Below the pieces are notes generated by a model. That model was given only the letters and a program-made list of their open reading frames with translations. It was not told the origin of the DNA and ran no database searches. A stretch of 16,320 nucleotides of DNA, from the NCBI GenBank assembly GCA_046590195.1, contig JBKJTP010000252.1, positions 1-16,320 of the forward strand, given 5' to 3'. Both the position numbers and the translations under genes were made by a program. The stretch comes from JBKJTP01 sp046590195 (GTDB lineage Bacteria; Bacteroidota; Ignavibacteria; Palsa-1295). This document shows, one piece after another, positions 7,333 through 12,692 of this stretch. Numbering within the stretch: the first letter of the stretch is position 1; each line of letters opens with the position of its first letter.

Positions 7333-8244
7333 ATGCTCAGATACAAAGCCGACATTCGCACCATTTTCTACATGATCTTCACGACGGGGCTTTTTGTCTC
7401 GTTGTGGTTGATGGATTCGGTCCACCCGGCCGTGTACGCGCTCTATATGTTCATGTCTGTCGCTGTTACGGTCATCGCACATAACCACAATCACCTGCCG
7501 ATCTGGAAGAACTCCAGAATGAACGCACTGACCGATTACTGGTTGACCGTTTTCTACGGCTTCCCGGCGTTCGCCTGGATCCCTACGCACAACATGAATC
7601 ACCATAGCCTGAACAATAAGGCTGGGGATTATACGATCACTTATCGCTTGACCGAGCACAATCATCTTTTGATGCTCCTGCTCTATCCAACGATGAGCTC
7701 GTACTATCAGCAGAAGCCTATCCGTGATTATATCAAGCGCTTCTGGCATGAGAACCGCGCAAAGGCCTGGTTCTGCCTTTCGCAGTATGGTGTGCTGGTG
7801 CTCTGGATCGCAGTGGCGTTCATCATCGATTGGCGCAAGGCATTGTATTATGTTGTGATCCCGCAGCAGTTCGGCCTTTTTGCCGTGCTGATCTTCAACT
7901 ATGTGCAGCACGTGCATGCCGACGAAGAGTCTGATATTAACCACTCACGCAATTTCACTGGCTTCCTAAACGTGATGCTGTTCAACAACGGTTATCACAC
8001 CGTTCATCATGATCGCGCAGGGACGCATTGGAGCAAGACGCCAGAGCTACACGCGAAGGTCAATGACAAGATCGATCCGCAGCTGAACGAGCGCAGCTTC
8101 TGGTGGTATATCTTCCGAGTTTATTTCCTTGGTGCATTCATCCCGAAGTTCAGGACCAGGTCGATGCGCCTGGCGCGCATGAAATCGCAGGGTAAGAGCC
8201 CTGAGGTCAGTGGATACACTGACGCAGTGCCGCAGCAGGCCTAA
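7333..8244 (+). CDS. Membrane fatty acid desaturase family protein
   Basis: A 303-residue integral membrane di-iron desaturase or hydroxylase. The histidine boxes are present: H50-N-H-N-H54, H86-NMN-H90-H91, H193-V-H195 and H222-TV-H225-H226. The spacing between the first two boxes and the last box is that of FA_desaturase proteins. Hydrophobic segments lie at about 13-28, 33-50, 71-84, 147-165 and 172-192. The likely reaction is O2-dependent desaturation of a fatty acyl or lipid chain; the substrate cannot be read from sequence. ATG 7333 (MLRYKAD) was chosen over ATG 7309 because the extra residues look non-conserved, but neither has a Shine-Dalgarno. It is monocistronic and ends in a strong terminator. 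Confidence 0.88.
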   Translation: MLRYKADIRTIFYMIFTTGLFVSLWLMDSVHPAVYALYMFMSVAVTVIAHNHNHLPIWKNSRMNALTDYWLTVFYGFPAFAWIPTHNMNHHSLNNKAGDYTITYRLTEHNHLLMLLLYPTMSSYYQQKPIRDYIKRFWHENRAKAWFCLSQYGVLVLWIAVAFIIDWRKALYYVVIPQQFGLFAVLIFNYVQHVHADEESDINHSRNFTGFLNVMLFNNGYHTVHHDRAGTHWSKTPELHAKVNDKIDPQLNERSFWWYIFRVYFLGAFIPKFRTRSMRLARMKSQGKSPEVSGYTDAVPQQA

Positions 8245-8262
8245 GTCTAGCAAGAAGATTTT

Positions 8263-8295
8263 AAGAACGCCCTCACGAGAGGGCGTTCTTGTTTT
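8263..8295 (+). terminator. Intrinsic terminator after the desaturase gene
   Basis: A perfect 12-bp stem (AAGAACGCCCTC 8263-8274 with 8279-8290, loop ACGA) is followed by GTTTT. It separates the desaturase from tag, whose promoter begins immediately downstream. Confidence 0.93.
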
Positions 8296-8311
8296 GGCCC
8301 AGAAAGTTTTG

Positions 8312-8338
8312 TATCTTGCTAGCGTGATGATAGGCACC
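8312..8338 (+). promoter_or_regulatory. Recurring element TATCTT-N12-ATAGGCACC (site 3), tag promoter
   Basis: TATCTT (8312-8317) is followed after 12 nt by ATAGGCACC (8330-8338, within GATGATAGGCACC from 8326). TTGTTT lies about 17 nt upstream as a possible -35. Normal initiation 6-7 nt downstream of TATCTT would put the transcript start about 3 nt before the tag ATG. The GGCACC part then falls inside codons 2-4. Confidence 0.5.
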
Positions 8339-8911
8339 CATACCGAACTAACCCGCTGCACCTGGCCAGGTACTGACCCGATCTACGTTGCATATCATGA
8401 CGAGGAGTGGGGAGTGCCCGAGCGCGACGACCAGCGGCTCTTCGAGAAGCTCATACTCGATGGCGCGCAGGCCGGGCTCTCATGGATCACGATCCTACGG
8501 AAGCGAGAGGGCTATCGCAATGCGTTCGACAGCTTCGATCCGGAGAAGATGGCGCGCTATGATGCGAAGAAGATCGAGCAACTCTTACTAGACCCAGGAA
8601 TCGTGCGCAATAAGCTCAAGGTAAATGCCTCGGTGACCAATGCACAGGCCTATCTAAAGCTGAAAGAGGAGCAATTGTTTGCTGAGTACCTTTGGCAGTT
8701 CACCGGCGGGAAGACGCTGCACAATGAGTGGACTGGCCTCAAGCAATTGCCTGCAGCGACGCCCGAATCCGACGCGATGTCAAAAGACCTGAAAAAACGC
8801 GGATTCAAATTTGTCGGCTCAACGATCTGCTATGCATTCATGCAAGCGACGGGGATGGTCAACGATCACATCGTTACCTGTTTCAGACATGAGGAGTGCA
8901 AGAAGCTGTAA
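8327..8911 (+). CDS. tag: DNA-3-methyladenine glycosylase I
   Basis: A 194-residue base-excision repair enzyme that removes 3-methyladenine from alkylated DNA, acting in the cytosol. It aligns with E. coli Tag over its length: DPIYVAYHDEEWGVPERD, QAGLSWITILRKREGYR, and KKRGFKFVGSTICYAFMQATGMVNDH. The four zinc ligands are kept with the right spacing (C11, H24, H181, C185; E. coli C4, H17, H175, C179). The residue equivalent to E. coli Glu38, which contacts the base, is Asp45 here; Trp53 (E. coli Trp46) is kept. ATG 8327 was chosen because it places the first Cys correctly and lies just after the promoter-like element. There is no Shine-Dalgarno and the message is probably leaderless or nearly so. 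It is a single gene convergent with the OmpA-family gene. Confidence 0.95.
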   Translation: MIGTHTELTRCTWPGTDPIYVAYHDEEWGVPERDDQRLFEKLILDGAQAGLSWITILRKREGYRNAFDSFDPEKMARYDAKKIEQLLLDPGIVRNKLKVNASVTNAQAYLKLKEEQLFAEYLWQFTGGKTLHNEWTGLKQLPAATPESDAMSKDLKKRGFKFVGSTICYAFMQATGMVNDHIVTCFRHEECKKL

Positions 8912-8931
8912 AGACGCGCTATAGCGGGTCT
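8912..8931. terminator. Possible bidirectional terminator hairpin between tag and the OmpA-family gene
   Basis: AGAC-G-CGCT (8912-8920) pairs with AGCG-G-GTCT (8923-8931), with one G-G mismatch. It sits between two convergent stop codons. There is no good T-run on the plus side and only TTT on the minus side, so the activity is uncertain. Confidence 0.45.
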
Positions 8932-8937
8932 CTACGA

Positions 8938-9672
8938 TTATTGGCTCTTCTCGATCGCGAATTCGACGCGGCGATTCAGTTGACGTCCCTCTGGCAAATC
9001 ATTGTTGAACTCCGGATCGCGCTCGCCATGGCCGATCAGATCAGTTTTACTTGGGAGGGTCGTCATATTGCGCAGTGATGTCACCGCCGCATTCGCGCGA
9101 GCTTCCGAAAGCAATTGATTGTAGTCCTCCGAGCCAGTAATATCGGTGAATCCATCAATACGAAGAGCTTTTGCATCGCGGCTGATCGATTCCGAGATGA
9201 GCTCAAGCATCTGTCGACCGTGCTCATTTACATCCGAGCGATCGAAGTCAAAGTACATCATCGCAAACCGTTCGAGATTGGATCGCTCAACGGTGGAAGG
9301 TACAATGCGCGTCATGCCTTCATCAGACGATGTGCGGTCCCAGATATCGGTCGCTTCAAGTCTGTATCGCAACGGCAGATTGATGAGATGTGTCGCATTA
9401 GCGATCGTCATGGTCTGCACGGCAGGCGGAGCGCCCGAGCCACTCAATCCTTGACCAACAGGCGTACCATTGTGATCGAGTGTAATACGCCAGCTCTTGA
9501 ACGGGTGATCGCTTGGTTCGATCGTCGTCTCGAAGCGCACGATGGTTTCTCCCGCGGCCATCGTCTCGCGCTGCTCGATCTTGATCGGCGCAGTGATGCG
9601 TGAGTCATTCGATCCAAATTCTACGCGCCGATTTTCCTCCATACCTGCTTGGAGGGTATACGAGTTAGGCAT
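8938..9672 (-). CDS. OmpA-family C-terminal domain protein, apparently N-terminally truncated
   Basis: A 244-residue protein. Residues about 135-240 are an OmpA-like peptidoglycan-binding domain: AMMYFDFDRSDV, then GFTD-x-GSEDYNQLLSEARANAAV with D177 and R192 as the diaminopimelate-contacting pair, and GRQLNRRVEF at the end. Residues about 30-125 look like an Ig-like or beta-sandwich segment. There is no signal peptide or lipobox, although such proteins act in the periplasm or outer membrane. The N-terminus contains EENRRVEFGSND, which repeats the end of an OmpA domain (LNRRVEF). The protein therefore seems to begin at the tail of a lost upstream OmpA-like repeat. ATG 9672 follows GTG 9675 and a TGA. 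A TATATTTG promoter element lies only 10 nt upstream. It may be a decayed gene or a re-promoted remnant. Confidence 0.8.
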   Translation of the reverse strand: MPNSYTLQAGMEENRRVEFGSNDSRITAPIKIEQRETMAAGETIVRFETTIEPSDHPFKSWRITLDHNGTPVGQGLSGSGAPPAVQTMTIANATHLINLPLRYRLEATDIWDRTSSDEGMTRIVPSTVERSNLERFAMMYFDFDRSDVNEHGRQMLELISESISRDAKALRIDGFTDITGSEDYNQLLSEARANAAVTSLRNMTTLPSKTDLIGHGERDPEFNNDLPEGRQLNRRVEFAIEKSQ

Positions 9673-9682
9673 CACTCACCCG

Positions 9683-9690
9683 CAAATATA
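9683..9690 (-). promoter_or_regulatory. FCB-type -7 promoter element (TATATTTG) for the OmpA-family gene
   Basis: The minus strand reads TATATTTG, an exact TAnnTTTG match, ending 10 nt before the ATG at 9672, so the transcript would be nearly leaderless. A TTG lies 15 nt upstream, somewhat closer than the usual -33 spacing. Confidence 0.5.
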
Positions 9691-9733
9691 ATACCCCGAA
9701 TTCCGCAAGTATCACCCGATAGGTCTGAAAGCG

Positions 9734-9769
9734 GTAAGATTTGTAGACCCAGGTATCCACAAATCTTAC
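9734..9769. promoter_or_regulatory. Inverted repeat in the OmpA/porin divergent intergenic region
   Basis: GTAAGATTTGT (9734-9744) and its exact complement (9759-9769) form 11-bp arms around a 14-nt centre, with two further matching pairs inside. Each arm contains TAAGATTTG, which is TAnnTTTG with one extra base. It is not followed by a T-run. Lying between divergent genes, it is most likely an operator or a pair of overlapping promoter parts. Confidence 0.5.
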
Positions 9770-9842
9770 GGTTGATAGGAGGGGCGTGCAGAGATTTCGG
9801 ACGATACAGCCGCTAATCAACGATTCTCGCTGGTGGCATGAA

Positions 9843-9871
9843 ATGGAATAAGCTGACGACTAGCATTCCAT
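9843..9871 (+). promoter_or_regulatory. Hairpin just upstream of the porin start
   Basis: ATGGAAT (9843-9849) pairs with ATTCCAT (9865-9871), and an inner GCT pairs with AGC (9852-9854 with 9862-9864). It ends 7 bases before the ATG at 9879, within the expected 5' UTR, so it could limit ribosome access. Confidence 0.35.
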
Positions 9872-9878
9872 ACCCCAT

Positions 9879-10967
9879 ATGTTGCGTCCAATTCTCGTTA
9901 CCCTTTCTCTTCTGGTGAGCAGCAGTGGTCTTGCTCAGTCCCCACAACCCACCCAAGCGCCGACGATGTCGCCAGCGCCAACTGCGCTGCAGCCCGAATG
10001 GAGATTCGAGGCCTTTGGTGATTACTACTTCAAACTGAAGGGGGACAGTATTTCACAAGATTTGCAGTTCACGAACGTACCACGGGATTTCCGCGCATTT
10101 ACGATGAGGCGTGCACTGCTCGGCGTTACTTTTCCGTTCTCCGAGCAATTCGCCGTCACGGCGTCGATCGAACATAACGACAAGATCCTTCTTAGTGGCA
10201 GCCAATTCGGTATCTTCCTAAAGACCGCATTCCTGCAGTGGAGGAATATTCTGCCCAAGGCAACACTCTATCTTGGTCTGGCACCGACGCCCACATGGTC
10301 GGCAGGTGTGAGCGAGAAGCTATGGGGATTGCGCGGCGTCGAGAAAACGATCACCGACATGCGCGCACTTGGGTCTGCAGTTGACCTCGGCATCGCTCTT
10401 CGCGGCTCGGCCGGTGAGAACAACGAGTTCAACTACATGGTGATGGAGGCGAACGGCACCTCCATTCGACCGGAGAACGATCGCTATAAGAAGTTTTTCC
10501 TGATGTCTAATTACCGTTTCTTCGATCATCTTGTCATCGAAGGCTATGGCGATTACGAGGACCGATCGTCAGAGAAGTACAAGTACACTGTGCGTGGCAC
10601 TCTCGCCTGGGATAGCAAGCCATTCACTGCAGGGCTCGAGGTCGTCGATCAACTGGATCATTGCTTGTGCCCACCAAACTTCGAGAAGAATCGTCTGGGT
10701 ATCAGCACCTACGCGAGAGCACCGATCATGAATGAGCCTGAGGTAGTGGCATTCGCACGCTACGATCGTTGGGATGCGGACACCAAGCGCGCCGATGTAG
10801 GAATGACCGAAAACTTCATCACTGCCGGCTTCGACATCAAGCCTCACAAGTCTATCCATCTCATTCCCAACCTCTGGATCACAACCTACGGCTCAAAGGA
10901 CGCCAGCATTGATGCGCCCGATCCGCAGCTAGTCGGACGCCTTACATTCTGGTACATCTACAACTGA
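9879..10967 (+). CDS. Porin-like outer-membrane beta-barrel protein
   Basis: A 362-residue protein. Residues 1-20 are a signal peptide (hydrophobic core, cleavage near GLAQS). A short Pro/Thr/Gln-rich linker (21-38) follows. The remainder is made of alternating-residue beta-strands typical of a barrel: WRFEAFGDYYFKLKG, RRALLGVTFPFSEQFAVTASIEH, KFFLMSNYRFFDHLVIEGYG and RLTFWYIYN at the end. An aromatic C-terminal strand is the usual barrel insertion signal. It resembles porins of the phosphate-selective O/P type by general form only; no substrate is implied. A hairpin lies in the 5' UTR and no Shine-Dalgarno is visible. It is divergent from the OmpA-family gene and convergent with the TetR gene, whose stop is 12 bases away. 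Confidence 0.82.
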   Translation: MLRPILVTLSLLVSSSGLAQSPQPTQAPTMSPAPTALQPEWRFEAFGDYYFKLKGDSISQDLQFTNVPRDFRAFTMRRALLGVTFPFSEQFAVTASIEHNDKILLSGSQFGIFLKTAFLQWRNILPKATLYLGLAPTPTWSAGVSEKLWGLRGVEKTITDMRALGSAVDLGIALRGSAGENNEFNYMVMEANGTSIRPENDRYKKFFLMSNYRFFDHLVIEGYGDYEDRSSEKYKYTVRGTLAWDSKPFTAGLEVVDQLDHCLCPPNFEKNRLGISTYARAPIMNEPEVVAFARYDRWDADTKRADVGMTENFITAGFDIKPHKSIHLIPNLWITTYGSKDASIDAPDPQLVGRLTFWYIYN

Positions 10968-10971
10968 CCGT

Positions 10972-10988
10972 AAAGCTCTCAGAGCTTT
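10972..10988. terminator. Short bidirectional terminator-like hairpin between porin and tetR
   Basis: AAAGCTC (10972-10978) pairs with GAGCTTT (10982-10988) around TCA. It starts 4 bases after the porin stop and overlaps the stop codon of the convergent TetR gene. The flanking A/T run is only three long, so termination is plausible but probably weak. Confidence 0.55.
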
Positions 10989-11659
10989 GTGATCACGCTT
11001 GCCATAAATGGCTCAAGCTGCTGCCGGCCCTTCGCTGTTGCATAGGGGTGCATCGTGCCAGCGATCATTCCGGTGTAGTGCCTGATCGCTTTCTCGATCG
11101 GCTGCGCACTCATTAATACTTCCGCTTCCTGTACCCAGAATCTTGCGAGATGTGAGATCATGAGCACCAGATGATCGATCTCCCTCTTTGCCAGACCCTT
11201 CTTGAGATAACCAAGCTTGGAAAGTTGCTGTAGATCCTTCGCAAGCGTTGCGCGGCGTACGCGCTGTATCGCAATGTAGCCATCGCCAATAGCTTTATAG
11301 TGCTTCATGATATGCACGAAGCTTGTGAAGATGCACCGATAAGTAAAGTGATTATGACTCGCCCTCCGGAATAGCTCAATGAACGACGTGAGCGAAAGAT
11401 CCTTCTCGATCTCCTGAAAAAGCCTGGTGTTCTCCGCGCTCAGTCGTTTCGTGATCTCGATGACCAGATCGTCTTTCGTCGGGAAGTAGTAAGAGACATT
11501 ACCGGGACTCAGGCCAAGCTCTCGAGCCAGCTGCCGTATTCCCACATACTCGATCCCATTCCGGTTAAAATACTCGAGCGCCATCTGGAAGATGCGCTCG
11601 CGGGTCTCTGCGCCTTTTGAGCGTATCTTTGGAGCAGGCTCAGGTTGTTGAGAAGCCAC
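10979..11659 (-). CDS. TetR/AcrR-family transcriptional regulator
   Basis: A 226-residue DNA-binding repressor-type protein. Residues about 18-65 are the TetR N-terminal domain: TRERIFQMALEYFNRNG, then the helix-turn-helix VGIRQLARELGLSPGNVSYYFPTKDDLV. The remaining helical part would bind an unknown ligand and form the dimer. The frame is open upstream to 12022, but that would cover the cupin gene. No ATG lies near the domain, so GTG 11659 was chosen; GTG 11686 is the alternative but falls inside the first operator repeat. No Shine-Dalgarno is visible. It is divergent from the cupin gene, and the two 17-bp repeats between them are the likely operators, implying control of both genes. Possible minus-strand -10 boxes are TATACT (11708-11703) and TATAAT (11740-11735). 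Confidence 0.88.
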   Translation of the reverse strand: MASQQPEPAPKIRSKGAETRERIFQMALEYFNRNGIEYVGIRQLARELGLSPGNVSYYFPTKDDLVIEITKRLSAENTRLFQEIEKDLSLTSFIELFRRASHNHFTYRCIFTSFVHIMKHYKAIGDGYIAIQRVRRATLAKDLQQLSKLGYLKKGLAKREIDHLVLMISHLARFWVQEAEVLMSAQPIEKAIRHYTGMIAGTMHPYATAKGRQQLEPFMASVITKL

Positions 11660-11677
11660 TTCGGATTTCTGTGAACT

Positions 11678-11725
11678 TTTGTACACTGTACTAAATTGTG
11701 TAAGTATATTTGTACACTGTACTAA
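11678..11725. promoter_or_regulatory. Two identical 17-bp operator-like repeats in the tetR-cupin promoter
   Basis: TTTGTACACTGTACTAA occurs at 11678-11694 and again, without a mismatch, at 11709-11725. The copies are 31 bp apart, close to three helical turns. Each holds the perfect inverted repeat GTACA-C-TGTAC (11681-11691 and 11712-11722), the form expected for a dimeric TetR-type site. The second copy overlaps the cupin -7 element (11705-11712), and the first covers the minus-strand region just before the TetR start. Confidence 0.8.
11705..11712 (+). promoter_or_regulatory. FCB-type -7 promoter element (TATATTTG) for the cupin gene
   Basis: An exact TAnnTTTG match 34 nt before the ATG at 11747. 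TTTTG at 11677-11681 could be the -33 partner, 23 nt upstream. The element overlaps the start of the second operator repeat, so binding there would block initiation. Confidence 0.55.
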
Positions 11726-11746
11726 TTTTATCCCATTATAATTCCT

Positions 11747-12310
11747 ATGAACACTTATCCGAATGCACAATACCCGCATATTATTGAGGCGGGCAATGGA
11801 GAGAAATTGATCTACACACGCTTTGTCGAAGATGGACAGGGCGGCTATCTCGAATGTGAGAATGTCGTGTCTCCCAACGCCGGCCCACCGATGCACGTGC
11901 ATTGGAAGCAGGAAGAGAGCCTGACGATCACGGAGGGCAAGATGGGCGTCGAGATCATGGGCGAGGCGCCAAAGTTCTATGGACCGGGCGAGACTGCTTC
12001 GTTCGCGGCGGGTGTCTATCACCGTTTTTGGAATGCCGGGGAGACGCCGCTAAAGTGCAAGGGCTTTGTCAAGCCAGCGCTGAACTTCGAATACTTCCTC
12101 ACTAATATCTATAAGTCTACGAAAGAGAACGGGGGAGAGCGACCAAGCAACTTTGACTCTGCCTTCCTGCTAACCCGTTATCGTTCGGAGTTCGATATGG
12201 CAGTGATCCCGAAGTTCGTCAAAAAAGTGGTATTCCCGATCACACTGACCCTGGGCAAGCTTCGCGGCATGCATCGCAAGTTCGCCGATGCACCACCGCC
12301 GATCAAGTAA
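11747..12310 (+). CDS. Cupin-domain protein under TetR control
   Basis: A 187-residue cytosolic protein. Residues about 40-115 form a single cupin barrel: PPMHVHWKQEESLTITEGK gives the first metal-binding motif (H51, H53, E57), and GPGETASFAAGVYHRFWN gives the second, with H93. The C-terminal third (about 120-187) is helical and basic and is not part of the cupin. Cupins of this form may be metal-dependent enzymes or small-molecule binders; the substrate is not evident. No Shine-Dalgarno precedes the ATG. Divergence from a TetR gene with twin operators suggests induction by a small molecule that the regulator senses. A strong terminator follows. Confidence 0.87.
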   Translation: MNTYPNAQYPHIIEAGNGEKLIYTRFVEDGQGGYLECENVVSPNAGPPMHVHWKQEESLTITEGKMGVEIMGEAPKFYGPGETASFAAGVYHRFWNAGETPLKCKGFVKPALNFEYFLTNIYKSTKENGGERPSNFDSAFLLTRYRSEFDMAVIPKFVKKVVFPITLTLGKLRGMHRKFADAPPPIK

Positions 12311-12336
12311 AAGATCGCGATCTGTTAATCTCCGCT

Positions 12337-12368
12337 GACCCGGGCCTACGCCCGGGTCTTTTGTATTT
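12337..12368 (+). terminator. Intrinsic terminator after the cupin gene
   Basis: A perfect 9-bp GC-rich stem (GACCCGGGC 12337-12345 with 12350-12358, loop CTAC) is followed by TTTTGTATTT. Confidence 0.93.
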
Positions 12369-12443
12369 CGGCCCCGAAACCGATGTGCCTCAGCCCCAGT
12401 CTAAGTGGCCGAGCGGCTGCTGGCGATCGACCAAAAAATTGCG

Positions 12444-12471
12444 TATCTTAGTTGACGGGATCATAGGCACC
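12444..12471 (+). promoter_or_regulatory. Recurring element TATCTT-N13-ATAGGCACC (site 4), export operon promoter
   Basis: TATCTT (12444-12449) is followed after 13 nt by ATAGGCACC (12463-12471, within GATCATAGGCACC from 12459). This is the same layout as upstream of tag, the VOC gene and the radical SAM gene. It lies about 220 nt before the TolC start. Confidence 0.5.
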
Positions 12472-12495
12472 TTGCACTCAAGGAGAGCCCCGAAG

Positions 12496-12541
12496 AGGGT
12501 CATCGGTTTACACCAAATTATTGTAACAAACCGACCCTTTT
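12496..12541 (+). terminator. Terminator-like hairpin in the export operon leader (possible attenuator)
   Basis: AGGGT (12496-12500) and CGGTTT (12504-12509), separated by a CAT bulge, pair with AAACCG-ACCCT (12528-12538), and the sequence ends in TTTT (12538-12541). The 18-nt loop can form a further CAA/TTG pairing. It lies inside the predicted 5' leader rather than after a gene. Confidence 0.45.
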
Positions 12542-12692
12542 GCGTTAAATACGGGGTTCCAGCACGGGCAACGATGCCCAGTTCTTTGCGGTTATCAGCG
12601 CTCCTCTCTGATCCCTTTGGGAGGCTCCTGTTTTCCGCTCAGACGTTCAAAATTTGGCGATTTCGCCTAACTCGACCCACAATAAGCTTAGA

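Larger units (their letters stand above)
12369..12692 (+). other. Long intergenic region and probable structured leader of the export operon
   Basis: About 320 bases without a credible gene. An open frame here (12361-12696) overlaps the upstream terminator and the promoter, and its protein looks random. A promoter-like element at 12444-12471 would give a leader of more than 200 nt. Within it lie a bulged 11-bp hairpin with a TTTT tail (12496-12541), a GGGC/GCCC hairpin (12566-12579), and CCTCTC/GGGAGG pairing near 12603-12624 followed shortly by TTTT. The arrangement resembles an attenuator. No known riboswitch class is recognised. Confidence 0.5.

Noticed and set aside
11684..11686. GTG at 11686 as the TetR start
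   Set aside because: It falls inside the first operator repeat and adds nine residues of no recognisable character; GTG 11659 is preferred, though not proven.
12463..12480. Sigma-54 promoter reading of GGCACCTTGCA upstream of tolC
   Set aside because: The GG and GC dinucleotides are not 10 nt apart as -24/-12 requires, and the other GGCACC sites lack TTGC.
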